Shown piece by piece: positions 9,142 through 18,381 of a stretch of 64,000 nt of DNA. The stretch spans positions 62,001 to 126,000 of the forward strand of contig CAVVOX010000006.1 in NCBI GenBank assembly GCA_963749875.1, read 5' to 3'. Both the position numbers and the translations under genes were made by a program. Origin of the DNA: JAHQVI01 sp963749875. Lineage in GTDB: Bacteria > Pseudomonadota > Alphaproteobacteria > Rhizobiales > Rhodomicrobiaceae. Numbering within the stretch: position 1 is the first letter of the stretch; every line of letters starts with the position of its first letter. The notes beneath the pieces are model-generated. The model was not told the DNA's origin. It was given only the letters and a program-made list of their open reading frames with translations, and did no database searches.

Positions 9142-9179
9142 GCGCAACTGTCCGCGTCCAATTGGACGCGCGTTGCGCT
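9142..9179. repeat. Second, imperfect palindrome next to the first
   Basis: Core CGCGTCCAATTGGACGCG is perfect, extended outward by GCGCAAC / GTTGCGC with a few unpaired bases. It shares the CAATTG centre with the palindrome 14 bases upstream but not its arm sequence. Confidence 0.7.
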
Positions 9180-9556
9180 AGAGAGAGAGAGAACCCGATG
9201 ACATCGATGCCCCCTGGCCTGCCGGCATTGGCCTTTCAAGGCTCAACGAGCCCCATGCGTCAGGACGAGGACAGATGACCGACACGTCGGCATTGCGATG
9301 CTTCACGCCACTCTCGCCGGTTTCATGCTCGGCCTGTTGGGGCATGTCTCGGTCAATTAGCGAGCGTTCGAGACATCGGGACCGCAAAGCTGTGCGTCTG
9401 GCACAAACAATTCTCCAGATGATGCGGATCGATCGAGCGCCGTCTCGAAATAATCGTAAAGTAAAGGCATTGAGTTGAGCCGGCGACGCCTATCGCCGAA
9501 TTGGCGAGGCCTTGCGTTCGGCTCTATGGGCAGCAGCGTCGGGCAGCAGCGGGGAG

Positions 9557-11758
9557 ATGGACGAGGGTATGGATCGCGACGAAACGATCGCACTGTTCGA
9601 ACGCTGCGAGGCGGTGCGTGCCGAGGCGAAAGCCGCCGCGATCTCGGAAGGCAAATTCGAGGACGAGGCCACCGACATTGCGCATGAAGCCGCCAAAGCG
9701 GTCTGGAATGACTGGGCCGAGGGCATGCTCGCTCAGTACAGGTCGCTTGAGACGTCGGGCAAATGGGTTGCGCAGCGTCACTCCTTCGGAGACCTCGAAG
9801 CCCGCAACGAGGAAACGCGCAAATGGATGGATGCCGCGAGGGTGGACTTCTCGGCCCAGCGCTTCGTCATGCGGGTGCGGACGAAAGATGTCTGGCTCGA
9901 GCTGGGCGAGGTCAAGAGCCGGCCGTCGAGCTGGCAGCCCGGTAAATCCATCACCCTCGAACACGATCAGATCAACTTCTCCGGGTTCATCTTTCCCGGT
10001 ACGGCGGATTTCGACAGCGCCCAATTCACCGCCACCACCCGTTTTGAAGGCGCCATATTTTACGGCGCGGCCCGTTTTCGCGACAGCCAGTTTTCCGGCA
10101 ACACCAGATTTCACCAGGCGCAATTCCTTCAGGACGCCGAATTTCGGAACGCGCAGTTCCTTAAAGTGATCTGGTTTCGGGGCGTGCAATTCGCCGGGCA
10201 GGCGGATTTCGAGAAGGCGCAATTTTCTCTTGAGGCCTGGTTCGACGAGACCGAATTCGCCGACAAGACGGGCTTCGGTCGTGCCGAGTTCTCCGGGGAG
10301 GCCCGGTTCCACAAGGCGCAGTTTGCCGGCGTCGCGGAGTTCCATGAGACGCAATTCGCCGGCATCGCCTGGTTCGATCAGGCGCGCTTCTCGGACAAAG
10401 CCCGTTTCGACAAGGCGGAGTTTTCCGGCAATACCTGGTTCCACGAAACGCAATTTCTGGGCGAGGCCTGGTTCCGGGGGACGCAGTTCTTCGTTGCGGA
10501 TTTCCAGAAGGCCGAATTCGCCAGCGACGCCCGGTTCCACGAAGCGCAATTCGCCGGTGAGACCGATTTCAGAAACACGCAATTCGGCGGCGACAGCTGG
10601 TTCTGGAGTGCGCGCTTCTCCGGCGATGTCGATTTCGAGAAGGCGCAGTTCGTGCGCAACGTCTGGTTCACGGGGGCACGTTTTGGCGGGACCGCGAGCT
10701 TCACGCAGGTCGGCTTCGGCGGCGATGTTTTCTTCTCGAAGGCGTATTTCGGCAATGTCGCCAATTTCCGTCTCACCGCGTTTCCGAACTACACCACTTT
10801 TGAGGACGCGCATTTCGCGCGTCTTGCCAATTTCAACGCCATTCGCGGCGGCCGCGCCTTCGATCTGGCCGGAGCGCATTTCGACGCGGCCCCCGATTTC
10901 GTCCAGGCCTATTTCGAGGAGCCGCCCAGGCTCGACAATATCTCGATGCGCGAGCGCGTCGTGCTCGGCCCGCAGGAATTCGGCGGAGGGGCTTTTTGGA
11001 AATCGCGGCTGAGCTATCCGCTCCGCAGTGTGTTCGGCCTTATCCGGCGCATCTTTCGTGCCGACCGCGAGCTGCCCGCCCGCTGGCGCGCATTGAAGCG
11101 CTTCGCCATCAATGCAAATGACACCGATCGCGGGCATGAGTTCTTTGCCCGTGAACTGGAGGCCGCCCGCTTCGCCGGAGACTGGCCGGTGCCCTGGCCG
11201 CCTTCGAGCAAGAGCGCCTGGTCTGGCTTCTTCCGCTTCTGGTTCGGCGCATTTTACGGCGTCACTTCCGACTATGGCCGGTCCGTCGCATTGCCGCTTC
11301 TCTGGTGGTGCGTGGCGGTGCTGATCGGCGCGATGTTCTATCTCGGCGAGCATGGGGGGGTGGAGACGAAGCGGCTCGACGCCGAAAACCGCGGCGCGCA
11401 TTGGACGAGCGCCTATATCGAGACCTCCTATGCGGCCTGGCGAGGGGGCGAGGCCTGCATCGTCCCGACCGGCGCGGCCGGGCTCGACGCGCTCGCGCCC
11501 GCCATACGCAGCGAGACCCGCGCGCCGAGCGAGGCTTTTGAACTGGCCTTGCGCACTGGCCTCATCGTGCTCGATCCGGGGCCGGACATTGCCCGCCGCA
11601 TCTATGGCTGCCTTTATGGGGTGGAGCGCTTCGGCGAGACGGTGGCGCCGGTCGTGCCATCGTCGGTCTCCTATTTCATGGTGGGGCAGAAACTCTTCTG
11701 CGCTCTGATGATCCTTCTTTTCGGCCTGTCTCTCTATAGCATGCTGAAAATGCGGTGA
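9557..11758 (+). CDS. F-type pentapeptide-repeat protein with C-terminal membrane helices
   Basis: A 733-aa protein if started at ATG 9557 (GGGGAG just before it); ATG 9569 after GACGAGGG is equally possible. Residues about 115-470 are a long array of A-x-F-x-x-A-x-F type pentapeptides (for example ADFEKAQF, ARFHEAQF), which fold as a right-handed beta helix. After a basic linker (RRIFRADRELPARWRALKRF) come two hydrophobic segments, near residue 595 (ALPLLWWCVAVLIGAMF) and at the C-terminus (LFCALMILLFGLSLYSML). This repeat-plus-membrane layout is known in proteins of unknown function, some annotated as ion-channel-like. The function is not established; surface scaffolding or channel gating are guesses. 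Confidence 0.8.
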   Translation: MDEGMDRDETIALFERCEAVRAEAKAAAISEGKFEDEATDIAHEAAKAVWNDWAEGMLAQYRSLETSGKWVAQRHSFGDLEARNEETRKWMDAARVDFSAQRFVMRVRTKDVWLELGEVKSRPSSWQPGKSITLEHDQINFSGFIFPGTADFDSAQFTATTRFEGAIFYGAARFRDSQFSGNTRFHQAQFLQDAEFRNAQFLKVIWFRGVQFAGQADFEKAQFSLEAWFDETEFADKTGFGRAEFSGEARFHKAQFAGVAEFHETQFAGIAWFDQARFSDKARFDKAEFSGNTWFHETQFLGEAWFRGTQFFVADFQKAEFASDARFHEAQFAGETDFRNTQFGGDSWFWSARFSGDVDFEKAQFVRNVWFTGARFGGTASFTQVGFGGDVFFSKAYFGNVANFRLTAFPNYTTFEDAHFARLANFNAIRGGRAFDLAGAHFDAAPDFVQAYFEEPPRLDNISMRERVVLGPQEFGGGAFWKSRLSYPLRSVFGLIRRIFRADRELPARWRALKRFAINANDTDRGHEFFARELEAARFAGDWPVPWPPSSKSAWSGFFRFWFGAFYGVTSDYGRSVALPLLWWCVAVLIGAMFYLGEHGGVETKRLDAENRGAHWTSAYIETSYAAWRGGEACIVPTGAAGLDALAPAIRSETRAPSEAFELALRTGLIVLDPGPDIARRIYGCLYGVERFGETVAPVVPSSVSYFMVGQKLFCALMILLFGLSLYSMLKMR

Positions 11759-11819
11759 GGCGCACGCCGGTGCGTGGAGATCAAGCGGCCGCGACGTGGT
11801 ATCGTTCAGGAGCGGCTAG

Positions 11820-13497
11820 CCCGCATTTCTCACGCGGCGGAGGCGCATCGGGGTCTCTGACGGTGTAAACTTGTTTTGCGAGAACGAGTTATACCGATTC
11901 GATGGAGTTCCCCGATGCTGACGGAGTGTAGCGCGAGCGAGATCGATTTTGGAAGAGCGGGCGGACGCCGTGTGGTCGCGGATTTCGACGGCGGCATGGT
12001 CTTTTCGGATGCCGGGGCTCACCTGCTCGGGGAGACGGACAAGGCGATCCGGCTCGTCGACCGCTTTGCGGCCTGCTTTCGCGATCGGCGCCATCCCGCT
12101 TACGTGGTTCACGAAGTGAAGACGCTGGTTGCACAGCGCGTGTTCGGCCTGGCGCTGGGCTATGAAGACCTCGTCGACCATGACGAGTTGCGGCGCGATC
12201 CCGTTCTCGGCGTGCTGCTCGGCAAGCTCGAACGCACGGCCGAAGCCCCGGCGCCGCTGGCCGGCAAGAGCACGCTAAACCGGTTGGAGCACGCCCCAGC
12301 GGAAGGAGCCACTGGCCGGTATCACAAGATCGGGCACGACGGCGCCGCGATCGAGGATCTGTTCGTCGACGTGTTTCTCGAGGCGCATAGCAAGCCGCCG
12401 CGTGAGATCGTGCTCGACCTCGACGCCACCGACGATCCGCTGCACGGCCATCAGGAAGGCCGGTTCTTCCATGGCTATTACGACTGCTATTGCTACCTGC
12501 CGCTCTACATCTTCTGCGGCCGGCATCTCCTGGCCGCAAAGCTTCGGCGCTCGAACATCGACGGCAGCGCCGGCGCGGCGGAGGAGACGGCCCGGATCGT
12601 CACGCAGATCCGAGCGCGTTGGCCGAAGGTGAAGATCATTCTGCGCGCCGATTCCGGCTTCGCCCGAGAGGCCCTGATGGTTTGGTGCGAGGCCCACAAG
12701 GTTGACTACGTCTTCGGTCTCGCCCGCAACGCGCGTCTGGAAGCCCGCATCACTGAGGCGCTGGCCGAGGCGCGGAGGTTATCGGAGGCCACGGAAGGCA
12801 AGCCGGCGCGGGTGTTTCGGGATTTCCTCTGGTCGACCAAGGACTCCTGGTCGCGCCGTCGGCGCGTGATCGGCAAGGCGGAGTGGACCGGCGGCGAAGC
12901 CAATCCGCGTTTTCTCGTCACCTCGCTGAAGCCTGACGCCTGGACCGCCAAGCCACTCTACGAAGATCTCTATTGCAAGCGCGGCGAGATGGAAAACCGT
13001 ATCAAAGAGGCGCAGGGCGATCTGTTCGCCGACCGCACCTCAGCGGCGACGATGCGGGCCAACCAGCTGCGCTTGTGGTTTGCCTCGATGGCTTACGTTC
13101 TGCTCTGCGCGCTGCGCCGGATCGGCCTGGCTCATACGCAGTTTGCCGCTGCGACCTGCGGCACGATCCGGCTGAAGCTGCTGAAGATCGGCGCGTTGGT
13201 GAAAATCAGCGCGCGTCGGGTCAAGATCGCCTTCGCGTCTGCCTGTCCGTCTGCTGCGGAATGGCGTCTCGCCGCAGCCCGACTCGCGCATGCCCGTGGC
13301 TCCCCCGCTTAATGCGTGAGGCTGCGACACGCCACTTTCGCAGCACACCCCGGAGGCCCACTGGAGACCGAAAAATCCGAGCCGATTGCCAAAGCCGGTC
13401 GCGCAATCTGCGCCACCCCCAAGCACGTCACAAGACAACATGCCGGCCAATCGGCCAGATCACCATGCCATGGCTTCAGTCGCGTGAGAAATGCGGG
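11820..13497 (+). mobile_element. IS1380-family insertion sequence, copy 1 (1678 bp)
   Basis: Ends are inverted: left CCCGCATTTCTCACGCG and right CGCGTGAGAAATGCGGG. The left flank is CTAG (11816-11819) but the right flank is TTAA (13498-13501), so this copy has no matching 4-bp target duplication. Almost identical to the copy at 35720-37397 (a two-base difference seen, near 12002/35902) and in the same orientation. Confidence 0.9.
11915..13312 (+). CDS. IS1380-family DDE transposase, copy 1
   Basis: A 465-aa transposase starting MLTECSASEIDFGRAGG. The usual IS1380 landmarks are visible: an N-terminal GGRRVVADFDGG block, LDLDATDDPLHGHQEG with the first catalytic Asp, ILRADSGFAREALM with the second, and the C-terminal YCKRGEMENRIKEAQ with the catalytic Glu. 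It cuts and joins the 17-bp ends of its element. Residue 29 is Phe here (MVF) and Ser in copy 2 (MVS). The frame is intact, so it may be active. About 185 non-coding bases separate its stop from the right end. Confidence 0.92.
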   Translation: MLTECSASEIDFGRAGGRRVVADFDGGMVFSDAGAHLLGETDKAIRLVDRFAACFRDRRHPAYVVHEVKTLVAQRVFGLALGYEDLVDHDELRRDPVLGVLLGKLERTAEAPAPLAGKSTLNRLEHAPAEGATGRYHKIGHDGAAIEDLFVDVFLEAHSKPPREIVLDLDATDDPLHGHQEGRFFHGYYDCYCYLPLYIFCGRHLLAAKLRRSNIDGSAGAAEETARIVTQIRARWPKVKIILRADSGFAREALMVWCEAHKVDYVFGLARNARLEARITEALAEARRLSEATEGKPARVFRDFLWSTKDSWSRRRRVIGKAEWTGGEANPRFLVTSLKPDAWTAKPLYEDLYCKRGEMENRIKEAQGDLFADRTSAATMRANQLRLWFASMAYVLLCALRRIGLAHTQFAAATCGTIRLKLLKIGALVKISARRVKIAFASACPSAAEWRLAAARLAHARGSPA

Positions 13498-14550
13498 TTA
13501 ATACCCTTCAAGCAAGTGAGTGCTTGGGTATCTAGTGGAGCGACTCTAACATTTGCTTCCCACGCTTGACGCTTTCGATGATCCGATCTGGATCGGCTGT
13601 CCAGGCGAAGGGTTTCGGCTCGGCATTGTTTTCCTGGATAAAGCGGTTGATAGCCGTTTGCAGCTCAACGAGGGATCGGAACACGCCCCGTTTCAACCGT
13701 TGCCGCGTGAGTTTTGCGAAGAAGCCCTCGACAGCATTGAGCCAGGACGCTGAAGTTGGCGTAAAATGGAATGTCCAACGCGGATGGCGCGCCAGCCAGG
13801 CCCTGACTTTGGAGTGTTTATGCGTCGCGTAGTTGTCGACAATGGCGTGGACGAGCTTGCCTGCCGGAACCTGCGCCTCGATGGTATTCAGGAAGCGGAT
13901 GAATTCCTGATGACGATGGCGCTGCATGTTGCGGCCAATGACCGTTCCTTCCAGCACATTGAGCGCGGCGAATAAGGTCGTCGTCCCGTTCCGCTTGTAA
14001 TCATGGGTCATGGTTCCGGCTCGCCCCTTCTTCATTGGCAGTCCCGGTTGGGTACGGTCCAGCGCCTGGATTTGGCTCTTCTCATCAACCGAGAAAACGA
14101 CGGCATGAGCGGGCGGATCAACGTAGAGACCGACAATGTCTCTGAGCTTGTCGGCAAAGTGGGGATCTTTGGAAAGCTTGAACGTCCGGATCCGGTGCGG
14201 AGAAAGCTGATGGGCTTCAAGAATGCGCTGAACCGAACGCAGGCTGACATTGGCAGCCCTGGCCAACATCCGGCCGGTCCAATGCGTGGTCTCTCCCGGC
14301 GGCCTGCTCAGCGCCAGATCAACGACACGTTGCACGGTCGTTGCGGGCAAAGGCTTCTTCCCTGGCCGCCGCGTCTTGTCGCGAAGCAGCCCATCCACGC
14401 CCTCATGCATGAAGCGCTCCTGCCAACGCCAGACGACGGGTTTGGATTTGCCGGACCGGCGCATGATCTCGGTGGTGCCGCAACCATCGGCGGTGGCCAG
14501 AATAATCTGCGCGCGCCAGACGTGTTTCTGAGGCGCACAACGATCCGCAA

Positions 14551-15602
14551 GGCTCTGTCCGCGTTGAGTATGTGTTTCATCCAATGGCGGCGGCCAAGCA
14601 GTGCTCGGGCGCAAGGGAAGCAGCGGATTTTTCCAGCATTCGCCGCCAGCCGAGATAGTTGGGCAGATATTTCGTCGCCACGCCGTTGAAGCGGTTGAGC
14701 CATTTCTTGAAGCGGCTGATATAGCTATTGACGGTCTGGATGTGCAGCACCTTTTCATGCACGTGCTCGCCGTGGCTGGCGAGGATCAGCTCGTATTCGA
14801 TCGCTTCTGCCTTGGCGAAAGCGATCAGCGCCGGATCGCCGTCCATGCACAGCAGCACGTCAGTGTTCGAAACTGCTCCCTTCAAAACCGCGTTGACGGC
14901 GTCCTCCGAGCGATTGTGCAACACCGCATCCAGATGATGGCCGTAGCGGTCGCGGGCGATCAGGATCGGCGTTTGTTCGCTGGACAAGCCTGGCTTTTCA
15001 GCCTTGCCGCCGCGCTTCCTCGCCTTGCGCGGCAAGCGTCGCTCACCTTTCCGGCTTTGCAGAACGAAACATTCGTCGACCTCGACGATGCCGGTCAGCC
15101 GCTGGTCCTTAAGGTCTTTCTGCGCCTTCAAAAAACGATGCCTCCAGCGGAAGGACGTGCTCTTGTCGATCCCGGTCCGCACCGCCGCGGCGCGGACGGT
15201 CTCCGAGCCGTTGAGCGCTTCGGCGAATTTCAGCCAGCGGTCCCGCTTTCGAAGCCGGGCCAGCGGCGTGCCGGTCAGAGCGTTGAACGTCCTGGCGCAG
15301 GCCAGGCATTTGTAACGCCACAGACCCCGCGCCATACCATGGCGATGGATGCGACGCCCCTTGCAATGCGGGCATTTCAGATCGGTCTGAAACTGGCCAT
15401 CGATGAGCTTTTGCGTTTCATTTCCAGCGCTCCGCTCGCGAAGAGTATCGATCAGCTTGCGGCCCTGCGCGGGCGTGAGTTCCGCGATAAGTTCCGCTAG
15501 CCGCTGTTTGAATTTTCGGTGCTCCATGATCGGTCTCCCTTAATGGGAACAAATCAGGAACTTGAGCTGCCGTCAATCCCCATACTCAGCGCGGACAGAG
15601 CC
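14551..15602 (-). mobile_element. IS1595-family insertion sequence (1052 bp)
   Basis: Ends GGCTCTGTCCGCG at both sides in inverted orientation, flanked by a perfect 8-bp direct repeat ATCCGCAA (14543-14550 and 15603-15610), which is the IS1595 target duplication size. It sits inside the IS630 transposase gene. A decayed second copy is at 32321-33232. Confidence 0.93.
14577..15527 (-). CDS. IS1595-family transposase
   Basis: A 316-aa protein. The N-terminal zinc ribbon is clear (CPHCKGRRIHRHG and YKCLACARTF), followed by the helix-turn-helix-like segment and an ISXO2-like DDE domain: IVEVDECFVLQ (first Asp with its neighbouring Glu), ILIARDRYG, LLCMDGDPALIAF (second Asp), HTVNSYISRFKKWLNRFNGV-type C-terminal block with the Asn/Glu position. 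An intact frame, and so probably functional. It is the source-type sequence for the degraded copy at 32.3-33.2 kb. Confidence 0.9.
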   Translation of the reverse strand: MEHRKFKQRLAELIAELTPAQGRKLIDTLRERSAGNETQKLIDGQFQTDLKCPHCKGRRIHRHGMARGLWRYKCLACARTFNALTGTPLARLRKRDRWLKFAEALNGSETVRAAAVRTGIDKSTSFRWRHRFLKAQKDLKDQRLTGIVEVDECFVLQSRKGERRLPRKARKRGGKAEKPGLSSEQTPILIARDRYGHHLDAVLHNRSEDAVNAVLKGAVSNTDVLLCMDGDPALIAFAKAEAIEYELILASHGEHVHEKVLHIQTVNSYISRFKKWLNRFNGVATKYLPNYLGWRRMLEKSAASLAPEHCLAAAIG

Positions 15603-16724
15603 ATCCGCAATGATGGTTTCAAGACGAAGCCGCTCATCGCGCGTAACAGTCACGGTGATCCCTGATCTCATTGCGCAAGAATGAGCTGCTTCGGAGAATT
15701 TGGGAATCGCCTGAATGGATCAGACCACTAGGATATTCAAATCGTCAAATGGGCGAGGGCTGAGCTTGCCGATACGACGGCATTTAAATTTAACGAGAGG
15801 TGATTGTATGGTTGACAAACCCATATAGAATGATTATCTTCGGAATCATGAAGATAGAGGATTCCGATAATGTTTATTCTCAACAAGCCTCACTTTCACA
15901 ATGAAGAAGCAGCATTTTCTCGGCTTGAGGCGTTGCTTTGGCCGAACGGGCCGGTTTGCCCGAAATGCGGCAACACCGAACGCATCTATTCGCTCAAGGG
16001 TGTCCGCTCCAAGCCGAGCAAGAAGAACCCAGAAGGTGTTATCCGTCACGGCCTGAAGAAGTGCGGCAAATGCCGGAAGCAGTTTACCGTCCGCGTCGGA
16101 ACGGTTTTCGAGTCCAGCCATATCCCGCTGCACAAGTGGTTCCAGGCGGCGCACCTTCTTTGCAGTTCCAAGAAGGGTGTCAGCAGCCATCAGCTTCACC
16201 GCGTGCTTGAGATCACTTATGAGGCAGCGTGGTTCATGGCCCATCGTTTGCGCGAAGCTATGCGGACGGATGGCCTTGCTCCGATGGGCGGCGCTGGCGG
16301 CGTTATCGAAGCCGACGAAACCTTCATCGGCAAGAAGAAGGGCGCAGAGACGAAGCGCGGCTATGCTCACAAGAATGCTGCATTAGCATTGGTCGAGCGC
16401 GGCGGCGAAGTTCGTACCTTCCATATCGACAACGCCGATACGGCAACCATCAAGCCGATTGTCGATAAGAACGTCGCTCGCGAAAGCATGCTGATGACCG
16501 ACGAAGCCACCTATTACAAGCCGATCGGCAAAGGCTTCGCGCATCATTTCACCGTTGAGCATGGTGCTGGCGAATACGTTCGCGGCTCCGTTCATACGAA
16601 CACGCTGGAAGGTTACTTCTCGATCTTCAAGCGTGGCATGAAGGGCGTTTATCAGCACTGCTCGGAGAAGCATCTACACCGCTATCTCGCGGAGTTCGAA
16701 TTCCGCTACAACAACCGCATTAAG

Positions 16725-17542
16725 CTAGGCTGCGTTGACAAAAGCGGGTAGCCAGATATGGGCGGCAGCGAGCGCGAGGAATCCAGCGTAAGACAGTTTC
16801 GTTTTGTCATAGCGCGTGGCGATGCGCCGGAACTGTTTCAGTTTACCAAACATGCGCTCGATCCGATTGCGATCCTTGTAGGCTTTGAAGTCGCAGGCAG
16901 GCGGATCTTTGCGATTTGTTTTCGGCGGAATGACTGGTCCAATGCCTTTCATGAGCAGGGCAGATCGAACGTCGTCGCTGTCAAACCCTTTGTCCGCCAA
17001 CATGATTTTCGGTTTGTTGACCGGCAATTTCAACAGGTCGTCTACGCCGCGATAGTCCGAGGTTTCGCCGCCTGTGAGGACAAAGCCAAGAGGGCGTCCT
17101 TTACCGTCTGACCGGGCGTGGATCTTTGTCGAAAAGCCGCCGCGGCTTCGACCAAGAGCATTTGAATGAGTTCCCCTTTTCCGCCCGCTGCCTGAGCATG
17201 AGCGCGAACGGTGGTGCTGTCCATCATGTGAGCCCAGTCGTCGGTGAGCCCCAGTTCGACAAGCGTTTCGAGGATCGCATCCCACACACCCATCTCCGCC
17301 CAGCGCCTGAAACGGACGTAGACGGAATTCCATTTGCCATAGTCTGGCGGCAGGTATCGCCACGGTGCGCCCGTGCGCATGATCCACATCATGCCATTGA
17401 AATATCTGCGATTATCCTGTGCTGGTCGCGCCCACCGGCCACGTTCTGATGGAAGGAGCGGGGCAATGATTTCCCACGCTGCATCGCTGACGTCACTCGG
17501 ATATCCCAAAGATGCCTCCCCTAAAAGACATCCTTGAATCAA
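16725..17542 (-). CDS. IS427-group transposase, two overlapping frames
   Basis: The first frame (start 17542) contains the DUF4096-type N-terminal block (SDAAWEIIAPLLPSERGRW, RTGAPWRYLPPDYGKW) and MDSTTVRAHAQAAG. The second frame carries FSTKIHARSDGKGRPLGF, MLADKGFDSDDVR and NRIERMFGKLKQFRRIATRYDK, the DDE C-terminal part. The two overlap and fit a -1 shift around GGAAAAGGGG, a programmed frameshift typical of this IS group. It is therefore listed as one gene and not as a broken one. Both halves look intact. Confidence 0.87.
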
Positions 17543-17580
17543 AACTCAACTGATTTGGGAATCCCTTTTGTCAACGCAGC
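16729..17580 (-). mobile_element. IS5-family (IS427 group) element nested in the Tn-A transposase
   Basis: Inverted ends GCTGCGTTGACAAAAG, flanked by CTAG on both sides (16725-16728, 17581-17584). The size, 852 bp, is normal for IS427-group elements. Collapsing the CTAG repeat restores the Tn-A transposase exactly. Confidence 0.9.
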
Positions 17581-17775
17581 CTAGGTGTTGATGATGAGAT
17601 GCGCTCTGAGAAAATCCTTATGGGCACAAAGGGTAAGCGATTGACCTATAGAACGCCCACAAACGGTTGAAAGTGCCGGAGTTGCTGAGGCAAATCAGTT
17701 ATAGTGTTGACCGTTGACAAGGAAACAAAATAAGAACATGTTCAGAGAAGTCAACTAGCACTCTAAGGGTCATTA

Positions 17776-18378
17776 ATGGTTCGAAGAGATCGCGAACATC
17801 GGACGCTGACTTACAAGGTTGACCTTCCAGGCGGTCAATCGCGTCTAAAAGATCTGGTTCTTTACGTAAGCGCCAAATGCAGAACGGCACCTCGGTTGGG
17901 CTTAATCAAGCTCAACAAGATCATTTGGCGTGCCGATTTTCGTGCATTTGAGCGGCGAGGACTGCCTGTTTCCGGCCGGTATTATCAGCGGCTTAAGTTT
18001 GGGCCAGCTCCAATTGAAATGCCGCCCATATTAGCCGAGATGGCGCAGCAAGGGCTGCTAGAGTTTGAAATCACGGACTTTGGTTTCGATGATGATGGGA
18101 AAAGCATCAAGGAGCGGAGGCCGATCCCGCTGGCCAAACCAAGCCTTCAATGGTTCAGTCCAGATGATTTGGTATTTGTCGACAAATCCATTGATCATTA
18201 TTGGAATATGACTGGCATGGAGACCAGCGACAATTCGCATGGAATAGCGTGGCGAACGCGTTCGAATGGTGATCCAATGCCTTATAAGTCTTCGCATTTG
18301 TCAGACGAAACTCTTGACGGCGAAATATTAGCCCATCTTGCGGAGATCGGTAGAGAACGGGGTTGGTCTTCCGAGTAG
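17776..18378 (+). CDS. Panacea/SocA-like (DUF4065) antitoxin
   Basis: A 200-aa protein with the DUF4065 core: LIKLNKIIWRADFRAFERRG, VSGRYYQRLKFGPAPIEM, ILAEMAQQGLL and, at the C-terminus, SDETLDGEILAHLAEIGRERG. This Panacea domain is known as an antitoxin module that neutralises many unrelated toxins, and is related to the proteolytic adaptor SocA. The next gene follows after 3 bases on the same strand, the usual two-gene toxin-antitoxin layout. Two GTTGAC repeats at 17705-17717 upstream might be an operator. It lies within Tn-A as cargo, where it could stabilise the element. Antitoxin function is inferred from the family and context. Confidence 0.82.
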   Translation: MVRRDREHRTLTYKVDLPGGQSRLKDLVLYVSAKCRTAPRLGLIKLNKIIWRADFRAFERRGLPVSGRYYQRLKFGPAPIEMPPILAEMAQQGLLEFEITDFGFDDDGKSIKERRPIPLAKPSLQWFSPDDLVFVDKSIDHYWNMTGMETSDNSHGIAWRTRSNGDPMPYKSSHLSDETLDGEILAHLAEIGRERGWSSE

Positions 18379-18381
18379 GCA

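Larger units (their letters stand above)
8954..9556. other. 603-base intergenic region with two long palindromes
   Basis: No convincing gene was seen. The region holds two CAATTG-centred hairpins (9081-9128 and 9142-9179, listed separately) and a short GA repeat at 9180-9192 (gagagagagaga). Short open frames at 9275-9478 and elsewhere lack ribosome sites or recognisable motifs. Confidence 0.6.
13532..15671 (-). pseudogene. IS630-family transposase split by IS1595 insertion
   Basis: The gene starts at ATG 15671 (MRSGITVTVTRDERLRLE), runs to 15603, is broken by the IS1595 element, and resumes at 14542 (RCAPQKHVWRAQIILATADG) to the stop at 13532. Joined without the insert and one 8-bp repeat it gives an uninterrupted 359-aa IS630 transposase. 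It has an HTH region (MRRSGKSKPVVWRW), VVFSVDEKSQIQALDR (first catalytic Asp), VHAIVDNYATHK (second) and TSASWLNAVEGFF (third). The stop codon uses the TA of the target site. It is inactive as it stands. Confidence 0.88.
13535..15728 (-). mobile_element. IS630-family element A, interrupted by an IS1595 element
   Basis: TA dinucleotides flank both ends (13533-13534, 15729-15730), with short related ends beginning GTGG. Removing the inserted IS1595 element (14551-15602) and one copy of its target duplication leaves a normal-size IS630 of about 1.1 kb. Confidence 0.78.
15870..17670 (+). pseudogene. Tn-A transposase (IS1595 family), split by an IS427-type element
   Basis: Segment 1 (15870-16728) and segment 2 (17585-17670) join through a single CTAG to give a 314-aa transposase ending TYRTPTNG. 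It has the zinc ribbon (CPKCGNTERI, CGKCRKQF), the ISXO2-like domain start VIEADETFIGKKKG (first Asp), MLMTDEATYYKPIG (second Asp) and VHTNTLEGYFSIFKRGMKG (third position). Without the insert the frame is perfect, so Tn-A was probably active until recently. The transposase now ends prematurely as read (LGCVDKSG) and lacks about 28 residues. It is similar to the Tn-B transposase at 40272-41180. Confidence 0.9.

Noticed and set aside
9524..11401. 625-aa frame opposite the pentapeptide gene
   Set aside because: Repetitive Glu/Arg/Ala sequence is the antisense of the repeat array, with no own ribosome site.
16725..17542. Frameshifted IS427 transposase as a broken gene
   Set aside because: Two overlapping frames with a -1 shift are the normal organisation of this IS group.
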